A DNA stretch of 64,000 nt, taken from contig NZ_NPFY01000019.1 of assembly GCF_002259415.1 (NCBI RefSeq), positions 289,629 through 353,628 of the forward strand, in the 5' to 3' direction. Positions within the stretch are counted from its first letter, which is position 1. Each line of letters opens with the position of its first letter. The stretch comes from Rhodococcus sp. 14-2470-1b (GTDB taxonomy: Bacteria > Actinomycetota > Actinomycetes > Mycobacteriales > Mycobacteriaceae). The translations under genes and the position numbers were made by a program. Shown here piece after piece: positions 46,334 through 55,681 of the stretch. A model generated the notes under the pieces. It was not told the DNA's origin. It saw nothing but the letters and a program-made list of their open reading frames with translations, and searched no databases.

Positions 46334-46378
46334 CGAACGTGCCGTTCAGTCACTTGAAGTGACTGAACGGCACGTTCG
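46334..46378. terminator. 45-bp perfect palindrome between convergent genes
   Basis: Two 22-bp arms (46334-46355 and 46357-46378; arm starts CGAACGTGCCGTTCAGTCAC) around one base. It lies 35 nt after the sugar dehydrogenase and 18 nt after the oxidase-like gene, so it may terminate both. There is no T-run. Confidence 0.75.
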
Positions 46379-46395
46379 CTCCGGTGCGGAGGTGC

Positions 46396-48360
46396 TCAGG
46401 CCTTGCTGGGGTTCGAAGCGGACTCCTCGTCGCTACCGGCCTGGGGGTGGCCGAGCATGGCTGCGCCGAGGAGCTGTTCGGGAACGCCGAAGCCTTCGAC
46501 GAGTTCGAGGGCGTGCGGACGGAGGGTGCGGCAGCGCTCGTTGATGCCGCGGGTGACGGCTTTGGAGCGTTCGGTGGAGAGGTAGCGGTGTTCGATGAAC
46601 CACGCCTTGTCTTCCTCGATGACCGACAGCGCGTAGAGGTCGCAGACCTGCTCGAGTAGTTCCTTGGCTGCCTCGTCCTCGCAGGAAGAGATGCCGGCGA
46701 CGAAGGCTTCGAGGATGATGCGATCGATGTGCGCGCTGGCTGCGTGCAGCACGTGGTCCTGAACCGCGTTGAAGGCGTCGAACGCGCTCGTTTCCTTCGA
46801 TTTGCTCTGCAGCCTGCGAGCGACGGTGGAGAGCAGGTAGTCCTCGCGGTCCTCGAACATCTTGACCTGGGTGCCGCGGTTGAACAGCGAGCCCTCTTCT
46901 TCGTTGTCCTGGCGGGTGTCGAGGATGGTCTGCATGATCGTCTGCGCCGCAGTGCGTTTGACGACGCGTTCGCCGGCGAACTCCGCGGCGAACCGCACCC
47001 ATTCGACGGGGCTCATGGACTTGACGTCGTCGGCGTACGCGGTGAGCAGTTCCTTCGCCACGAGCTGGGTGAGCACGTGGTTGTCGCCTTCGAAGGTGGT
47101 GAACACGTCGGTGTCGGCCTTGAGTGAGATCAGCCTGTTCTCTGCGAGATAGCCTGCGCCGCCGCATGCTTCGCGTGCTTCCTGGATCGCTCTGGTGGCG
47201 TGCCAGGTGTTGGAAGCCTTGAGTCCGGCGGCTCGGGATTCCAGTTCACGCTGCTCTTCGGCGTCGGGGTTGTCCGAGGTCTGCAGCTCGTGCATTTTTG
47301 CGACGAGTTCGTTCTGCGCGAACTGCAGCGCGTAGGACTTCGCGATCAACGGGAACAACCGGCGCTGGTGCACGAGGTAGTCCATGATGAGCACCTCGTC
47401 GTCGGACTTCGGTGCCGAGAACTGCCTGCGCTGCAGCGCATATCGCGTAGCGATGTCGAGTGCCACCCGAGCGGCAGCAGCCGCGGACCCGCCGACCGTG
47501 ACACGGCCACGAATCAGTGTTCCGAGCATGGTGAAGAAGCGTCGGCTCGGGTTCTCGATGGGCGAGGAGTACGTGCCGTCGGAGGAGACGTCCGCGTACT
47601 TGTTCAGCAGGTTGTCCCGCGGAATGCGGACGTTGTCGAACATGATGCGGCCGTTGTCGACACCGGGCAGTCCGCCCTTGTACTGACAGTCCGAGGTGGT
47701 GATGCCGGGGAGATCGTTGCCGTCCTCGTCTCGCAACGGGACGAAGAAGCAGTGGACGCCGTGTCCTTCGGGTTCCTCACCCGGGCCCGCGGTGATCAGC
47801 TGCGCGAACACTGCTGCCACCGTTGCTGTTTCGGCTGCACCGCCGATGTAGTCCTTGCGGGACGACGGTGTGGGGGAGTGGACGACGAACTCGTCGGTCT
47901 CACGGTCGTAGGTCGCCGTGGTCTCGAGCGACTGCACGTCGCTGCCGTGACCGGTCTCGGTCATCGCGAAGCATCCGAGCAAGTCGAGGTCGATGAGGCG
48001 TCGCACGTAGGCGTCGTGGTGACGCTCGGTGCCCAGGTTCTCGATGGCCCCGCCGAAGAGCCCCCACTGGACTCCGGCCTTGACCATCAGCGACAGGTCC
48101 GACATCGCGAGCATCTCGATCATCGTGACAGCGGCTCCGACGTCTCCGGTGCCTCCGTGTTCTTTCTTGAAACCATCGTCCGCAGCGCCGTGCTGGGCCA
48201 GCAGCTTGAGCTGCTCCAGCGCTTTGGTGCGCGCGATCACGGTGTTGGGGGTGTAGTGAGGACGGAATTCGTCGCGAACCAGTTGAGCGCGCGCTTCGTT
48301 CTTCACGTCGCGCCAACGGCCGTCCAATGTGTTACGCAGATGCTCCGAAGTGGTTGCCAT
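46396..48360 (-). CDS. Acyl-CoA dehydrogenase/oxidase family flavoprotein
   Basis: A 654-residue protein of the acyl-CoA oxidase (ACOX) type. The N-terminal alpha domain carries MVKAGVQWGLFGGAIENLGT; CFAMTETGHGSDVQSLETTA is the FAD/substrate strand; the C-terminal part has EACGGAGYLAENRL and the catalytic base Glu424 in TTFEGDNHVL. It lacks a second ACOX catalytic tail signature that I can see beyond the usual helical domain. It would oxidise acyl-CoA to the enoyl form; whether the electrons go to O2 or ETF cannot be told. TACCGT lies 5 nt before the ATG. The basic/acidic C-tail is disordered. Confidence 0.85.
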   Translation of the reverse strand: MATTSEHLRNTLDGRWRDVKNEARAQLVRDEFRPHYTPNTVIARTKALEQLKLLAQHGAADDGFKKEHGGTGDVGAAVTMIEMLAMSDLSLMVKAGVQWGLFGGAIENLGTERHHDAYVRRLIDLDLLGCFAMTETGHGSDVQSLETTATYDRETDEFVVHSPTPSSRKDYIGGAAETATVAAVFAQLITAGPGEEPEGHGVHCFFVPLRDEDGNDLPGITTSDCQYKGGLPGVDNGRIMFDNVRIPRDNLLNKYADVSSDGTYSSPIENPSRRFFTMLGTLIRGRVTVGGSAAAAARVALDIATRYALQRRQFSAPKSDDEVLIMDYLVHQRRLFPLIAKSYALQFAQNELVAKMHELQTSDNPDAEEQRELESRAAGLKASNTWHATRAIQEAREACGGAGYLAENRLISLKADTDVFTTFEGDNHVLTQLVAKELLTAYADDVKSMSPVEWVRFAAEFAGERVVKRTAAQTIMQTILDTRQDNEEEGSLFNRGTQVKMFEDREDYLLSTVARRLQSKSKETSAFDAFNAVQDHVLHAASAHIDRIILEAFVAGISSCEDEAAKELLEQVCDLYALSVIEEDKAWFIEHRYLSTERSKAVTRGINERCRTLRPHALELVEGFGVPEQLLGAAMLGHPQAGSDEESASNPSKA

Positions 48361-48390
48361 ACTCGACGGTAACCTACGGATCCGGCTTGC

Positions 48391-48597
48391 TCAGGCAGGC
48401 CACAGATATTCGCGGCCGAACTTGCGCAGCCGAGACCAGAACTTGCTCCGCCCGTACGGACCGTCGCCGAAGACCGAGGCGCCGTTGTCCTCGAGCGCAC
48501 GTGTGACGAGAGGGCTGTACCCGTCGAACTCGCGGATCAGGTGCTCGCGGAACCCGTCGGGCCACGAGTACCTGGCTGGTTCGTGTTGTGCCTCCAT
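48391..48597 (-). CDS. Small conserved-looking hypothetical protein
   Basis: A 68-residue protein, aromatic-rich (SWPDGFREHLIREFDGYSPL, then SKFWSRLRKFGREYLWPA). No domain recognised. A TACACT box 7 nt before the ATG gives leaderless geometry, and it lies 30 nt upstream of the acyl-CoA oxidase-like gene on the same strand. It is divergent from bioA. Confidence 0.6.
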   Translation of the reverse strand: MEAQHEPARYSWPDGFREHLIREFDGYSPLVTRALEDNGASVFGDGPYGRSKFWSRLRKFGREYLWPA

Positions 48598-48604
48598 GCA
48601 GGCG

Positions 48605-48634
48605 AGTGTAATGCAGGCGTAACACGGGTGTTAC
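48605..48634. promoter_or_regulatory. Divergent promoter region with a GTAACAC/GTGTTAC palindrome
   Basis: GTAACAC-GG-GTGTTAC at 48619-48634 is a perfect inverted repeat 46 nt before bioA. The -10 of the minus-strand small gene is at 48605-48610. A BioQ- or BirA-type biotin operator is one possibility. Confidence 0.5.
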
Positions 48635-48680
48635 ATGTTCCACATGCTCGGCTTCGCCCCGAACGAGAACGGACTTCAGC

Positions 48681-49946
48681 TTGGACGCAGCACAGATCGC
48701 CGGAATCGACGCGCAGCACGTGTGGCATCCCTACGGGGGATTTCCATCCACGACGTCGCCGCTCGTCGTCGCGGGCGCATCGGGCGTGCGGTTGACGCTC
48801 GCCGACGGGCGCGAACTGGTCGATGGGATGAGTTCGTGGTGGGCGGCGGTGCACGGGTATCGCCATCCGGTGCTCGACGCAGCCGCGCACGCCCAGATCG
48901 ACCGGATGAGTCACGTGATGTTCGGCGGGCTCACGCACGAACCCGCGGCGCGGTTGGCCGAGCTTCTCGTGAGCATCGCCCCGGACGGCCTCGACAAGGT
49001 CTTCTTCGCCGACTCCGGTTCGGTGTCCGTCGAAGTCGCAGTCAAGATGTGCGTGCAGTATTGGCGCGGGCGCGGCAAGCCGTCGAAGAACCGGCTGCTG
49101 ACCTGGCGCGGCGGCTACCACGGCGACACGTTCGCGCCGATGAGTATCTGCGATCCCGACGGCGGGATGCACTCACTGTGGTCCGGCGTCCTCACCCGGC
49201 AGATCTTCGCGCCCGCCCCGCCGAGGCAGTTCGACGCCGGTTACGTCGCACAGTTCGAGGCCATCCTGTCGGCGAGGTCCGACGAGATCGCGGCCATCGT
49301 CGTCGAGCCGCTCGTGCAGGGCGCGGGAGGCATGCGTTTCCACGACCGGCGGTATCTCACCGAGCTTCGCCGGATGGCCGACGAGCACGACGTACTGCTG
49401 GTGTTCGACGAGATAGCCACCGGATTCGGGCGTACCGGTGAGTTGTTCGCCGCCGATCACGTTGCGGTCGCTCCCGACGTGATGTGTGTGGGCAAGGCGT
49501 TGACCGGCGGGTACATGACACTGGCGGCGACACTGACGACATCGCACGTCGCCGAGGTCATCAGCGAGGGTGAGGCAGGCGGGCTCATGCACGGCCCGAC
49601 GTTCATGGCCAATCCGCTGGCGTGCGCCGTCGCCGTCGCCGCGGTGGAGCTGCTGCTGGGACGTGACTGGAGGTCCGAGGTCGCAGGCATCGAGAAGGGC
49701 CTGCGCGACGGTCTGGCCGGGGTGGAGGATCTTCCGGGCGTCGCCGACGTCCGTGTCCTGGGCGGGATCGGTGTGGTGGAGATGGACGAGCCCGTCGACA
49801 TGCAGCGTGCGACCGATGCCGCCGTCGGCGAAGGGGTGTGGCTCAGGCCGTTCGGGAAGCTGGTGTACGCGATGCCGCCGTACGTCTGTGCGGCCGAGGA
49901 CGTGGCACGGATCGCACGTGCGATCGGGGCCGTCGCGCGAACTTGA
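48681..49946 (+). CDS. bioA: Adenosylmethionine-8-amino-7-oxononanoate aminotransferase
   Basis: A 421-residue class-III PLP aminotransferase that converts KAPA to DAPA with SAM in biotin synthesis. HVWHPYGGF at the N-terminus, [13 protein letters not shown], and the [12 protein letters not shown] segment identify BioA. Asp243 in [12 protein letters not shown] binds the pyridine N and Lys272 in [11 protein letters not shown] forms the Schiff base. A TTG start is used. bioF follows after 25 nt; biotin synthase bioB is not in the window. Confidence 0.95.
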   Translation: MDAAQIAGIDAQHVWHPYGGFPSTTSPLVVAGASGVRLTLADGRELVDGMSSWWAAVHGYRHPVLDAAAHAQIDRMSHVMFGGLTHEPAARLAELLVSIAPDGLDKVFFADSGSVSVEVAVKMCVQYWRGRGKPSKNRLLTWRGGYHGDTFAPMSICDPDGGMHSLWSGVLTRQIFAPAPPRQFDAGYVAQFEAILSARSDEIAAIVVEPLVQGAGGMRFHDRRYLTELRRMADEHDVLLVFDEIATGFGRTGELFAADHVAVAPDVMCVGKALTGGYMTLAATLTTSHVAEVISEGEAGGLMHGPTFMANPLACAVAVAAVELLLGRDWRSEVAGIEKGLRDGLAGVEDLPGVADVRVLGGIGVVEMDEPVDMQRATDAAVGEGVWLRPFGKLVYAMPPYVCAAEDVARIARAIGAVART

Positions 49947-49964
49947 ACGGTGTTCAAGTAGGGT
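49942..49964 (+). promoter_or_regulatory. BioQ-like operator and leaderless promoter of bioFD
   Basis: CTTGAACGGTGTTCAAG (49942-49958) is a perfect palindrome. Its centre TGAAC-N3-GTTCA is close to the BioQ site of Corynebacterium (TGAAC-N3-GTTAC). TAGGGT (49959-49964) directly abuts it and lies 7 nt before the bioF GTG. Confidence 0.65.
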
Positions 49965-49971
49965 CGCCGAT

Positions 49972-51114
49972 GTGGCGGCACTCGACTGGTTGACCGAAGC
50001 AGCACGCCTGCGCAGCGAGCGCGGGGTCCACCGAACGCTGCGTCCGCGCCTTGCGCAGCCCGATGATCACGGCCCGGTGATCGATCTCGCCTCGAACGAC
50101 TACCTGGGCCTCTCACGTCACCCCGAGGTGGTGGACGCCGCGTGCGCTGCGGTGCATCGGTGGGGTGCGGGCGCAACGGGCTCGAGGCTGGTCACCGGCA
50201 CCACGACGCTGCACGAGGAGTTGGAGGAGGACCTGGCTCGGTTCGCCGGCGCCGAATCCGCGCTGGTGTTCTCCTCCGGGTACACCGCCAACCTGGGTGC
50301 CGTCGCCGCGCTGGCCGGACGGGGTTCGCTGGTGCTGTCCGATTCCGCGTCGCACGCGTCGTTGATCGACGCATGCAGGTTGTCGAGGGCTCGGATCGAG
50401 GTGTTCGACCGCACGCGCCTGGACGCCGTCGAACACGTGCTCCGAACACGTCCCGAGGACCGCGCGCTCGTCGTCACCGATTCTGTGTTCAGCACCGACG
50501 GTTCTCTCGCGCCTCTGCGAGAGCTTCACGGACTGTGCCGACGGTATTCGGCTGCCCTGCTCGTGGACGAGGCTCACGGAATCGGCGTCCGTGGGTCCGG
50601 TGGCCGTGGTCTGGTGCACGAACGGGGATTACAGGGCCTGCCCGACGTCGTCGTCACCGCGACGCTGTCCAAGTCTCTTGCCTCGCAGGGTGGTGTGGTG
50701 CTCGGGACGCACGCGGTGCGCGATCATCTGATCGATGTCGCGCGGCCCTTCATCTTCGACACCGGGTTGGCTCCCGCGGCTGCAGGAGCAGCTCGGGCGG
50801 CACTGGCGATCCTGGAACGAGAACCGGAACGGTCGGTGGCCGTGCGTCGCTGCGCTGACCACCTTGCCGACATCGCCGGCGTCGAGCCTTCCGAGTCGGC
50901 TGTCGTCTCCGTCGTTCTCGGCGATCCGCAGCGGGCATACGACGCAGCGCAGCAAGCGTTACGACGAGGCGTACACGTCGGCTGTTTCCGGCCGCCGTCC
51001 GTACCGGAGGGGACCTCACGACTTCGGTTGACCGCTCGCGCGAACCTCACCGACCCCGAGCTTGCGGCTGTCGCGGACGTCCTCGATGCAGTTCTGCACC
51101 GGGCTGCGGTATGA
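49972..51114 (+). CDS. bioF: 8-amino-7-oxononanoate synthase
   Basis: A 380-residue alpha-oxoamine synthase that joins pimeloyl-thioester and alanine. The start IDLASNDYLGLSRHP, GATGSRLVTGTTTLHEELE, VDEAHGIGVRG (Asp199) and ATLSKSLASQGG (Lys234 for PLP) are diagnostic. It has its own likely promoter behind a BioQ-like palindrome. It overlaps bioD by 4 nt. Confidence 0.95.
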   Translation: MAALDWLTEAARLRSERGVHRTLRPRLAQPDDHGPVIDLASNDYLGLSRHPEVVDAACAAVHRWGAGATGSRLVTGTTTLHEELEEDLARFAGAESALVFSSGYTANLGAVAALAGRGSLVLSDSASHASLIDACRLSRARIEVFDRTRLDAVEHVLRTRPEDRALVVTDSVFSTDGSLAPLRELHGLCRRYSAALLVDEAHGIGVRGSGGRGLVHERGLQGLPDVVVTATLSKSLASQGGVVLGTHAVRDHLIDVARPFIFDTGLAPAAAGAARAALAILEREPERSVAVRRCADHLADIAGVEPSESAVVSVVLGDPQRAYDAAQQALRRGVHVGCFRPPSVPEGTSRLRLTARANLTDPELAAVADVLDAVLHRAAV

Positions 51115-51812
51115 CGATTCTTGTCGTGACCGGCACGTCCACCGACGTCGGAAAGACTGTGACCACAGCAGCGATCGCGGCAACTGCCTCTGCTCTCGGG
51201 GTATCGGTCGCCGTCGTGAAACCGGCGCAGACAGGTTTGTGCGGCGGGGAGGCGGGCGATCTCGAGCACATCGAGCGGCTGACCGGGATCACCAGGACCG
51301 TGGAAACTGCGCGCTATCCGGACCCGCTCGCGCCCGACGTAGCAGCCCGTCTCGCCGGAATGCCGGCTCTGGAATTGGGCTCGGTGGTGGACGACATCGT
51401 CTCGCTGACCGAGGACGTCGTCCTGGTGGAAGGTGCCGGTGGCCTCCTCGTCCGGCTCGGCGCCGGGGGGTTCACGCTGCTCGACGTTGCGGCGACGTCA
51501 GGCGCACCAGTCGTGGTGGTGTGCGGCGTCGAGCTCGGAACCCTCAACCACACCGCGCTGACAGTCGGGGCGCTCGACCGGGCAGGGGTCTTCTGCGCAG
51601 GCCTGATCGTGGGATCGTGGCCATCGGAGCCCGACCTTGCTGCTCGAACCAACCTCCTCGAACTTCCCGACGTAGCGGGTGTGCCGATCCTCGGCCGCAT
51701 CCCGGCGGGGGTAGGCGGTGCACGTCGAGAGCAGTTCTGTGCCGATGCACCTGGTTGGTTCGACTCGAAAGCCGTCGCCGACATCCTGAACCGTCGATCC
51801 GCCGGTTCGTAG
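51111..51812 (+). CDS. bioD: Dethiobiotin synthetase
   Basis: A 233-residue P-loop carboxylase that forms the ureido ring from DAPA, CO2 and ATP. The N-terminal motif TGTSTDVGKT is the ATP loop, AVVKPAQTG binds substrate, and VVLVEGAGGLLVRL completes the active site. It starts ATGA in the bioF stop. It ends the visible biotin operon. Confidence 0.95.
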   Translation: MTILVVTGTSTDVGKTVTTAAIAATASALGVSVAVVKPAQTGLCGGEAGDLEHIERLTGITRTVETARYPDPLAPDVAARLAGMPALELGSVVDDIVSLTEDVVLVEGAGGLLVRLGAGGFTLLDVAATSGAPVVVVCGVELGTLNHTALTVGALDRAGVFCAGLIVGSWPSEPDLAARTNLLELPDVAGVPILGRIPAGVGGARREQFCADAPGWFDSKAVADILNRRSAGS

Positions 51813-51870
51813 TTTGTCGAACCCCCGTGCGGGTACTCGAACTCATCTACCAACAGTTGGGGGCTCCACA

Positions 51871-52437
51871 ATGAACACAGCAGTATGGATCGTCATCGCA
51901 GTCGTAGTCGTACTTCTCGTCGTGGCCGTTGCTCTGGCCCTGTCGAAGAAGCAGAAAGCAAGCCGACGGGTCGAGGCCGAACGCATCCGTGAGCAGGCCG
52001 CCGACCGAACAACGGAAGTCGAAGAGCGTCAAGCACGCGCGGACGAAAGCGCCGCCAAAGCGCGGCGTGCACAAGCCGACGCCGAGGCAAAAGCAGCCGA
52101 AGCGCGCAGGCTCACACTGCAGGCCGAGAACCACCAGGGCGACGCAGCGTCCTCCCGCGACGAACTGGACGCGGAATTCGCACGCGCCAACAAGATCGAT
52201 CCCGACGTGAAGACCCGCTCTCGCTCGGGTGACGTGGACAAGGCATCGGCGGAGAAGATCGTGCACCAGGACGCGCGCTCGGGCGACCACAGTGCCACGC
52301 AGAACCCGACCCACAGTGCCACGCAGAACCCGACCCACAGTGCCACGCAGAACCCCGGTAACCCGCTCGATCCTCGCGGCAGCAAGATCGACCCCCGCAC
52401 CGACAACAACCACGTCGGCGAGCATCGCCAGCCGTAA
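51871..52437 (+). CDS. Membrane-anchored coiled-coil protein with HSATQNPT repeats
   Basis: A 188-residue protein. It has one N-terminal helix (AVWIVIAVVVVLLVVAVALAL), then a highly charged coiled coil of ~75 residues (KASRRVEAERIREQA and following), and a low-complexity tail with three HSATQNPT repeats. GGGGG precedes the ATG. No domain recognised; it looks like a cytoplasm-facing scaffold. Position after bioD is probably not functional. Confidence 0.72.
   Translation: MNTAVWIVIAVVVVLLVVAVALALSKKQKASRRVEAERIREQAADRTTEVEERQARADESAAKARRAQADAEAKAAEARRLTLQAENHQGDAASSRDELDAEFARANKIDPDVKTRSRSGDVDKASAEKIVHQDARSGDHSATQNPTHSATQNPTHSATQNPGNPLDPRGSKIDPRTDNNHVGEHRQP
52288..52356 (+). repeat. 24-bp tandem repeat, 2.9 units
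   Basis: The unit starts CACAGTGCCACGCAGAACCC and is repeated at 52288-52311, 52312-52335 and 52336-52356 with essentially no base changes, so the expansion is recent. Confidence 0.9.
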
Positions 52438-52465
52438 TTGGTTGTCGCCGGAATGTGCACGCGCC

Positions 52466-52471
52466 TACGCT
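52466..52471 (+). promoter_or_regulatory. -10 box of the alpha/beta hydrolase gene
   Basis: TACGCT, 8 nt before the ATG at 52480; leaderless geometry. Confidence 0.4.
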
Positions 52472-52479
52472 CAGCGGCG

Positions 52480-53181
52480 ATGCACACATTCGTTCTCATC
52501 CCCGGTGCGGGTGGTGACGCGCGGTACTGGTCGCGGTTGGGGCCCGAACTGCTCGACCGCGGCCATCACGTCGTTGCCGCGACTCTTCCCGCGTCGGATC
52601 CGAGCGCCGGGCTCGCCGAGTACGCCGACGTCGTTGTCGACGCTGTCGGCGATCTTCGAGGCGTGACCGTCGTCGGGCAGTCCCTCGGCGGGTTCACTGC
52701 GCCGCTCGTCGCCTCGCGGGTCCAGGCGTCGTTGATCGTCCTGCTCAACGCGATGACCCCGAAACCCGGTGAGACGCCGGGGGAGTGGTGGGAAGCCACG
52801 GGTTTCGGGCAGGCACGCGTCGTCCAAGCCGAGCGGGATGGGCGGGACCTGGACGCCGAGGATCTGGTTGCGGATGTCTTCCTGCACGACGTTCCGGCCG
52901 ATGTCGTGGCCGAGTTGAATGGCACGGACCCGACTCAGTCTGAGGGCCCGTTCGGCCTTCCGTGGCCGCTCACGTCGTGGCCCGACATTCCGACGCGTTT
53001 TCTTCAGGGCGTCGACGATCGGTTCTTCCCTGTCGAGTTCCAGCGGCGACTGGTTCGCGACAGGCTGGGAATCGCCGTGGACGAGATGCCCGGCGGCCAT
53101 CTCGTCGCCCTGTCCAGGCCGGCCGAACTTGCAGACCGATTGGATCGTTATCGGGCTGAACTCGTCGGCGATCCGCGATAA
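52480..53181 (+). CDS. Alpha/beta hydrolase
   Basis: A 233-residue hydrolase of the salicylate-esterase/EstC-like (MES) type: short, with FVLIPGAGGDARYWSRLGP at the N-terminus, VVGQSLGGFTAPLV with the nucleophile Ser (~65), an Asp in QGVDDRFFP and the catalytic His in MPGGHLVALSRP. It is cytoplasmic. The substrate is unknown. Confidence 0.85.
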   Translation: MHTFVLIPGAGGDARYWSRLGPELLDRGHHVVAATLPASDPSAGLAEYADVVVDAVGDLRGVTVVGQSLGGFTAPLVASRVQASLIVLLNAMTPKPGETPGEWWEATGFGQARVVQAERDGRDLDAEDLVADVFLHDVPADVVAELNGTDPTQSEGPFGLPWPLTSWPDIPTRFLQGVDDRFFPVEFQRRLVRDRLGIAVDEMPGGHLVALSRPAELADRLDRYRAELVGDPR

Positions 53182-53221
53182 CCTGGCATTTCGGACACCG
53201 ACCGAGATGGGGTGCTTGTCC

Positions 53222-53650
53222 ATGGGTTCCGATATGGAGAAGCTGCGCGTCAGCACCGCGGAGCGCGAGGCCACGGCGCAGCTTCTCGGCACCGCGATGG
53301 CGGACGGCAGGTTGACTCTCGTGGAATACGAGCAGCGCCTCGACCTGGTGTGGAAATCAGCGACGCGAGGCGAACTCGCGAGAGTGACCGACGATCTCCC
53401 TGTGCCCACGCAGACCGCGGAGCCTGCGGAGTCGAAGGATGCCCGCGAGTGGCGCGAGTACTGGGACGAATGGCGATGGTGGCTCGGCGGCGTCATCATC
53501 ATGACCGGAATCTGGGGATTTCAGTCCATCTCCGACGGGGAGCTGAACGGGTACTGGCCCGGGTGGCCCATCGGTATCTGGGCGCTGATCCTCGTCGCGA
53601 TGGCGGTCATGCCCGAGGACAAGGACGACGACGAGGACGAGAAGTCCTGA
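53222..53650 (+). CDS. DUF1707 domain-containing membrane protein
   Basis: A 142-residue protein. Residues ~6-55 form the DUF1707 (SHOCT-like) N-terminal module: [33 protein letters not shown]. An aromatic stretch ([16 protein letters not shown]) and two hydrophobic segments follow, with an acidic tail. This module is common in actinobacterial envelope proteins. The ATG at 53222 follows ATGGGG. The function is unknown. Confidence 0.8.
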   Translation: MGSDMEKLRVSTAEREATAQLLGTAMADGRLTLVEYEQRLDLVWKSATRGELARVTDDLPVPTQTAEPAESKDAREWREYWDEWRWWLGGVIIMTGIWGFQSISDGELNGYWPGWPIGIWALILVAMAVMPEDKDDDEDEKS

Positions 53651-53702
53651 ATTATTACGCCCTGTAGTTGGCGAAATCGACGAACCTGGGACACTGGGGG
53701 TC

Positions 53703-55025
53703 GTGACTGTTTCTCCCGGCGACGACGCACCTGTATCTGCCCAGCTCTTCCAACGCGCGAGCGCAGTGATCCCGGGTGGGGTGAACTCCCCGGTTCGCGC
53801 GTTCCATTCGGTCGGCGGAACGCCGCGCTTCATCACCGAGGCCAGCGGATACACCATGATCGACGCCGACGGGAACTCCTATGTCGACCTGATCTCGTCC
53901 TGGGGCCCGATGATCCACGGCCATGCTCATCCCGTCGTCGTGCAGGCTGTGCAGGAGGCCGCGAAAACCGGTCTGTCGTTCGGCGCTCCGACCGAGCGAG
54001 AAATCGCACTCGCGGAAGAAATCGTCCGCCGCGTCGGCCCGGTCGACCAGGTTCGGCTTGTGAATTCCGGCACAGAGGCGACCATGAGCGCCGTCCGCCT
54101 CGCCCGTGGTTTCACCGGGCGCACCAAGATCGTGAAATTCTCCGGCTGCTACCACGGCCACGTCGACGCGCTTCTGGCCGACGCCGGATCCGGACTCGCC
54201 ACCTTCGGCCTGCCCACCTCTCCCGGGGTGACGGGCGCGCAGGCGTCGGACACCATCGTCGTGCCCTACAACGACCTTGCCGCCGTCGAGCACGCTTTCG
54301 CCGAGAACGCCGGGCAGATCGCGTGCATCATCACCGAGGCCGCCGCGGGCAACATGGGCGCAGTTCCGCCGGTTCCCGGCTTCAACGAGGGGCTACGACG
54401 CCTGGCCACCGACAACGGCGCCCTACTCATCATGGACGAGGTGATGACGGGCTTCCGCGTGAGCGCAGCGGGGTGGTACGGCATCGACGGAGTCGCGGGT
54501 GATCTGTACACCTTCGGCAAGGTCATGAGCGGCGGCCTGCCTGCCGCAGCCTTCGGTGGGCGCGCCGACGTCATGGCCTACCTCGCACCGGCCGGTCCCG
54601 TCTATCAGGCAGGCACCCTGTCCGGTAATCCCGTCGCCGTCGCGGCCGGTCTCGCGAGCCTGCAACTGGCCGACGCGTCCGTCTACGAGAAGCTGCAGAA
54701 CAACTCGGAGCGACTCGGCGGGCTGCTCGGGGACGCCCTGACCGCCGAAGGCGTTCGTCACCACGTCCAGTTCGCAGGCACACTGGTGAGTGTGTTCTTC
54801 TCCGACGGGCCCGTCACCGACTATGCAGGCGCGAAAGCAGCCGAGACGTGGCGATACCCCGCCTTCTTTCACGCACTGCTCGCGCGCGGGGTCTACCCGC
54901 CGCCGAGCGCGTTCGAAGCATGGTTCGTCTCCGCTGCCCTCGACGACGCTGCGTTCGAGAAGATCGCCGACGCCCTTCCCCACGCCGCACGTGCAGCGGC
55001 CCGAGCCGAAGCAGGAACCAAGTGA
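53703..55025 (+). CDS. hemL: Glutamate-1-semialdehyde 2,1-aminomutase
   Basis: A 440-residue PLP/PMP enzyme converting glutamate-1-semialdehyde to 5-aminolevulinate, the step after Hem[48 protein letters not shown] and Lys273 in [16 protein letters not shown] are diagnostic. GGGGG precedes the GTG. It overlaps the next gene by 4 nt, linking heme precursor supply to cytochrome c maturation. Confidence 0.97.
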   Translation: MTVSPGDDAPVSAQLFQRASAVIPGGVNSPVRAFHSVGGTPRFITEASGYTMIDADGNSYVDLISSWGPMIHGHAHPVVVQAVQEAAKTGLSFGAPTEREIALAEEIVRRVGPVDQVRLVNSGTEATMSAVRLARGFTGRTKIVKFSGCYHGHVDALLADAGSGLATFGLPTSPGVTGAQASDTIVVPYNDLAAVEHAFAENAGQIACIITEAAAGNMGAVPPVPGFNEGLRRLATDNGALLIMDEVMTGFRVSAAGWYGIDGVAGDLYTFGKVMSGGLPAAAFGGRADVMAYLAPAGPVYQAGTLSGNPVAVAAGLASLQLADASVYEKLQNNSERLGGLLGDALTAEGVRHHVQFAGTLVSVFFSDGPVTDYAGAKAAETWRYPAFFHALLARGVYPPPSAFEAWFVSAALDDAAFEKIADALPHAARAAARAEAGTK

Positions 55026-55681
55026 GTACACCGGAGGCACATCCGCATCAGACGACGCGCACCATCGTCCACGTGTTGCGGCACGGTGAGGTCCACAACC
55101 CCAAGGGCATCCTCTACGGACGCCTCCCCGGGTTCCGACTGTCGGTGAAGGGGCAGACGCAGGCGACCGCTGTGGCGAATGCGCTTGCCGGACACGACAT
55201 CACCGCCGTCATCGCCTCCCCACTCCAGCGGGCGCAGGAGACGGCAGGTCCTATCGCGAAGGCGCACGGACTCGACATCGTCACCGACGACAATCTCATC
55301 GAGGCCGGCAACGAGTTCGAGGGCCTCCGGGTCGCCGTCGGCGACGGGGCACTACGTAGGCCACGGCACTGGTGGAAGCTTCGGGACCCGTTCACGCCGT
55401 CGTGGGGTGAGCCGTACCTGCAGATCGCGCACCGGATGCTGGCGGCTGTGAACGCGGCACGTGTCGCAGCCGTCGGCCACGAAGCCGTGGTCGTCAGCCA
55501 CCAGCTCCCCGTCTGGACCCTGCGTCGATTCCTGCAGGGTGAGCGTCTGTGGCACGACCCTCGGCACCGTCAGTGCGGTCTCGCGTCGCTGACTTCCCTT
55601 GTCTACGAGGGAGACACGCTCGTCGACATCGTCTACTCCGAGCCCGCGGGCGCCAGCGATCCACGAGTCACCGGTGCGTAA
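55022..55681 (+). CDS. Histidine phosphatase family protein (Rv0525-like)
   Basis: A 219-residue phosphoglycerate-mutase-fold protein. [21 protein letters not shown] holds the catalytic [16 protein letters not shown] and [15 protein letters not shown] (second His) complete the site. The insert [22 protein letters not shown] is particular to this actinobacterial group. Starts in the hemL stop; overlaps the thioredoxin-like gene by 8 nt. Its substrate is unknown. Confidence 0.88.
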   Translation: MSTPEAHPHQTTRTIVHVLRHGEVHNPKGILYGRLPGFRLSVKGQTQATAVANALAGHDITAVIASPLQRAQETAGPIAKAHGLDIVTDDNLIEAGNEFEGLRVAVGDGALRRPRHWWKLRDPFTPSWGEPYLQIAHRMLAAVNAARVAAVGHEAVVVSHQLPVWTLRRFLQGERLWHDPRHRQCGLASLTSLVYEGDTLVDIVYSEPAGASDPRVTGA

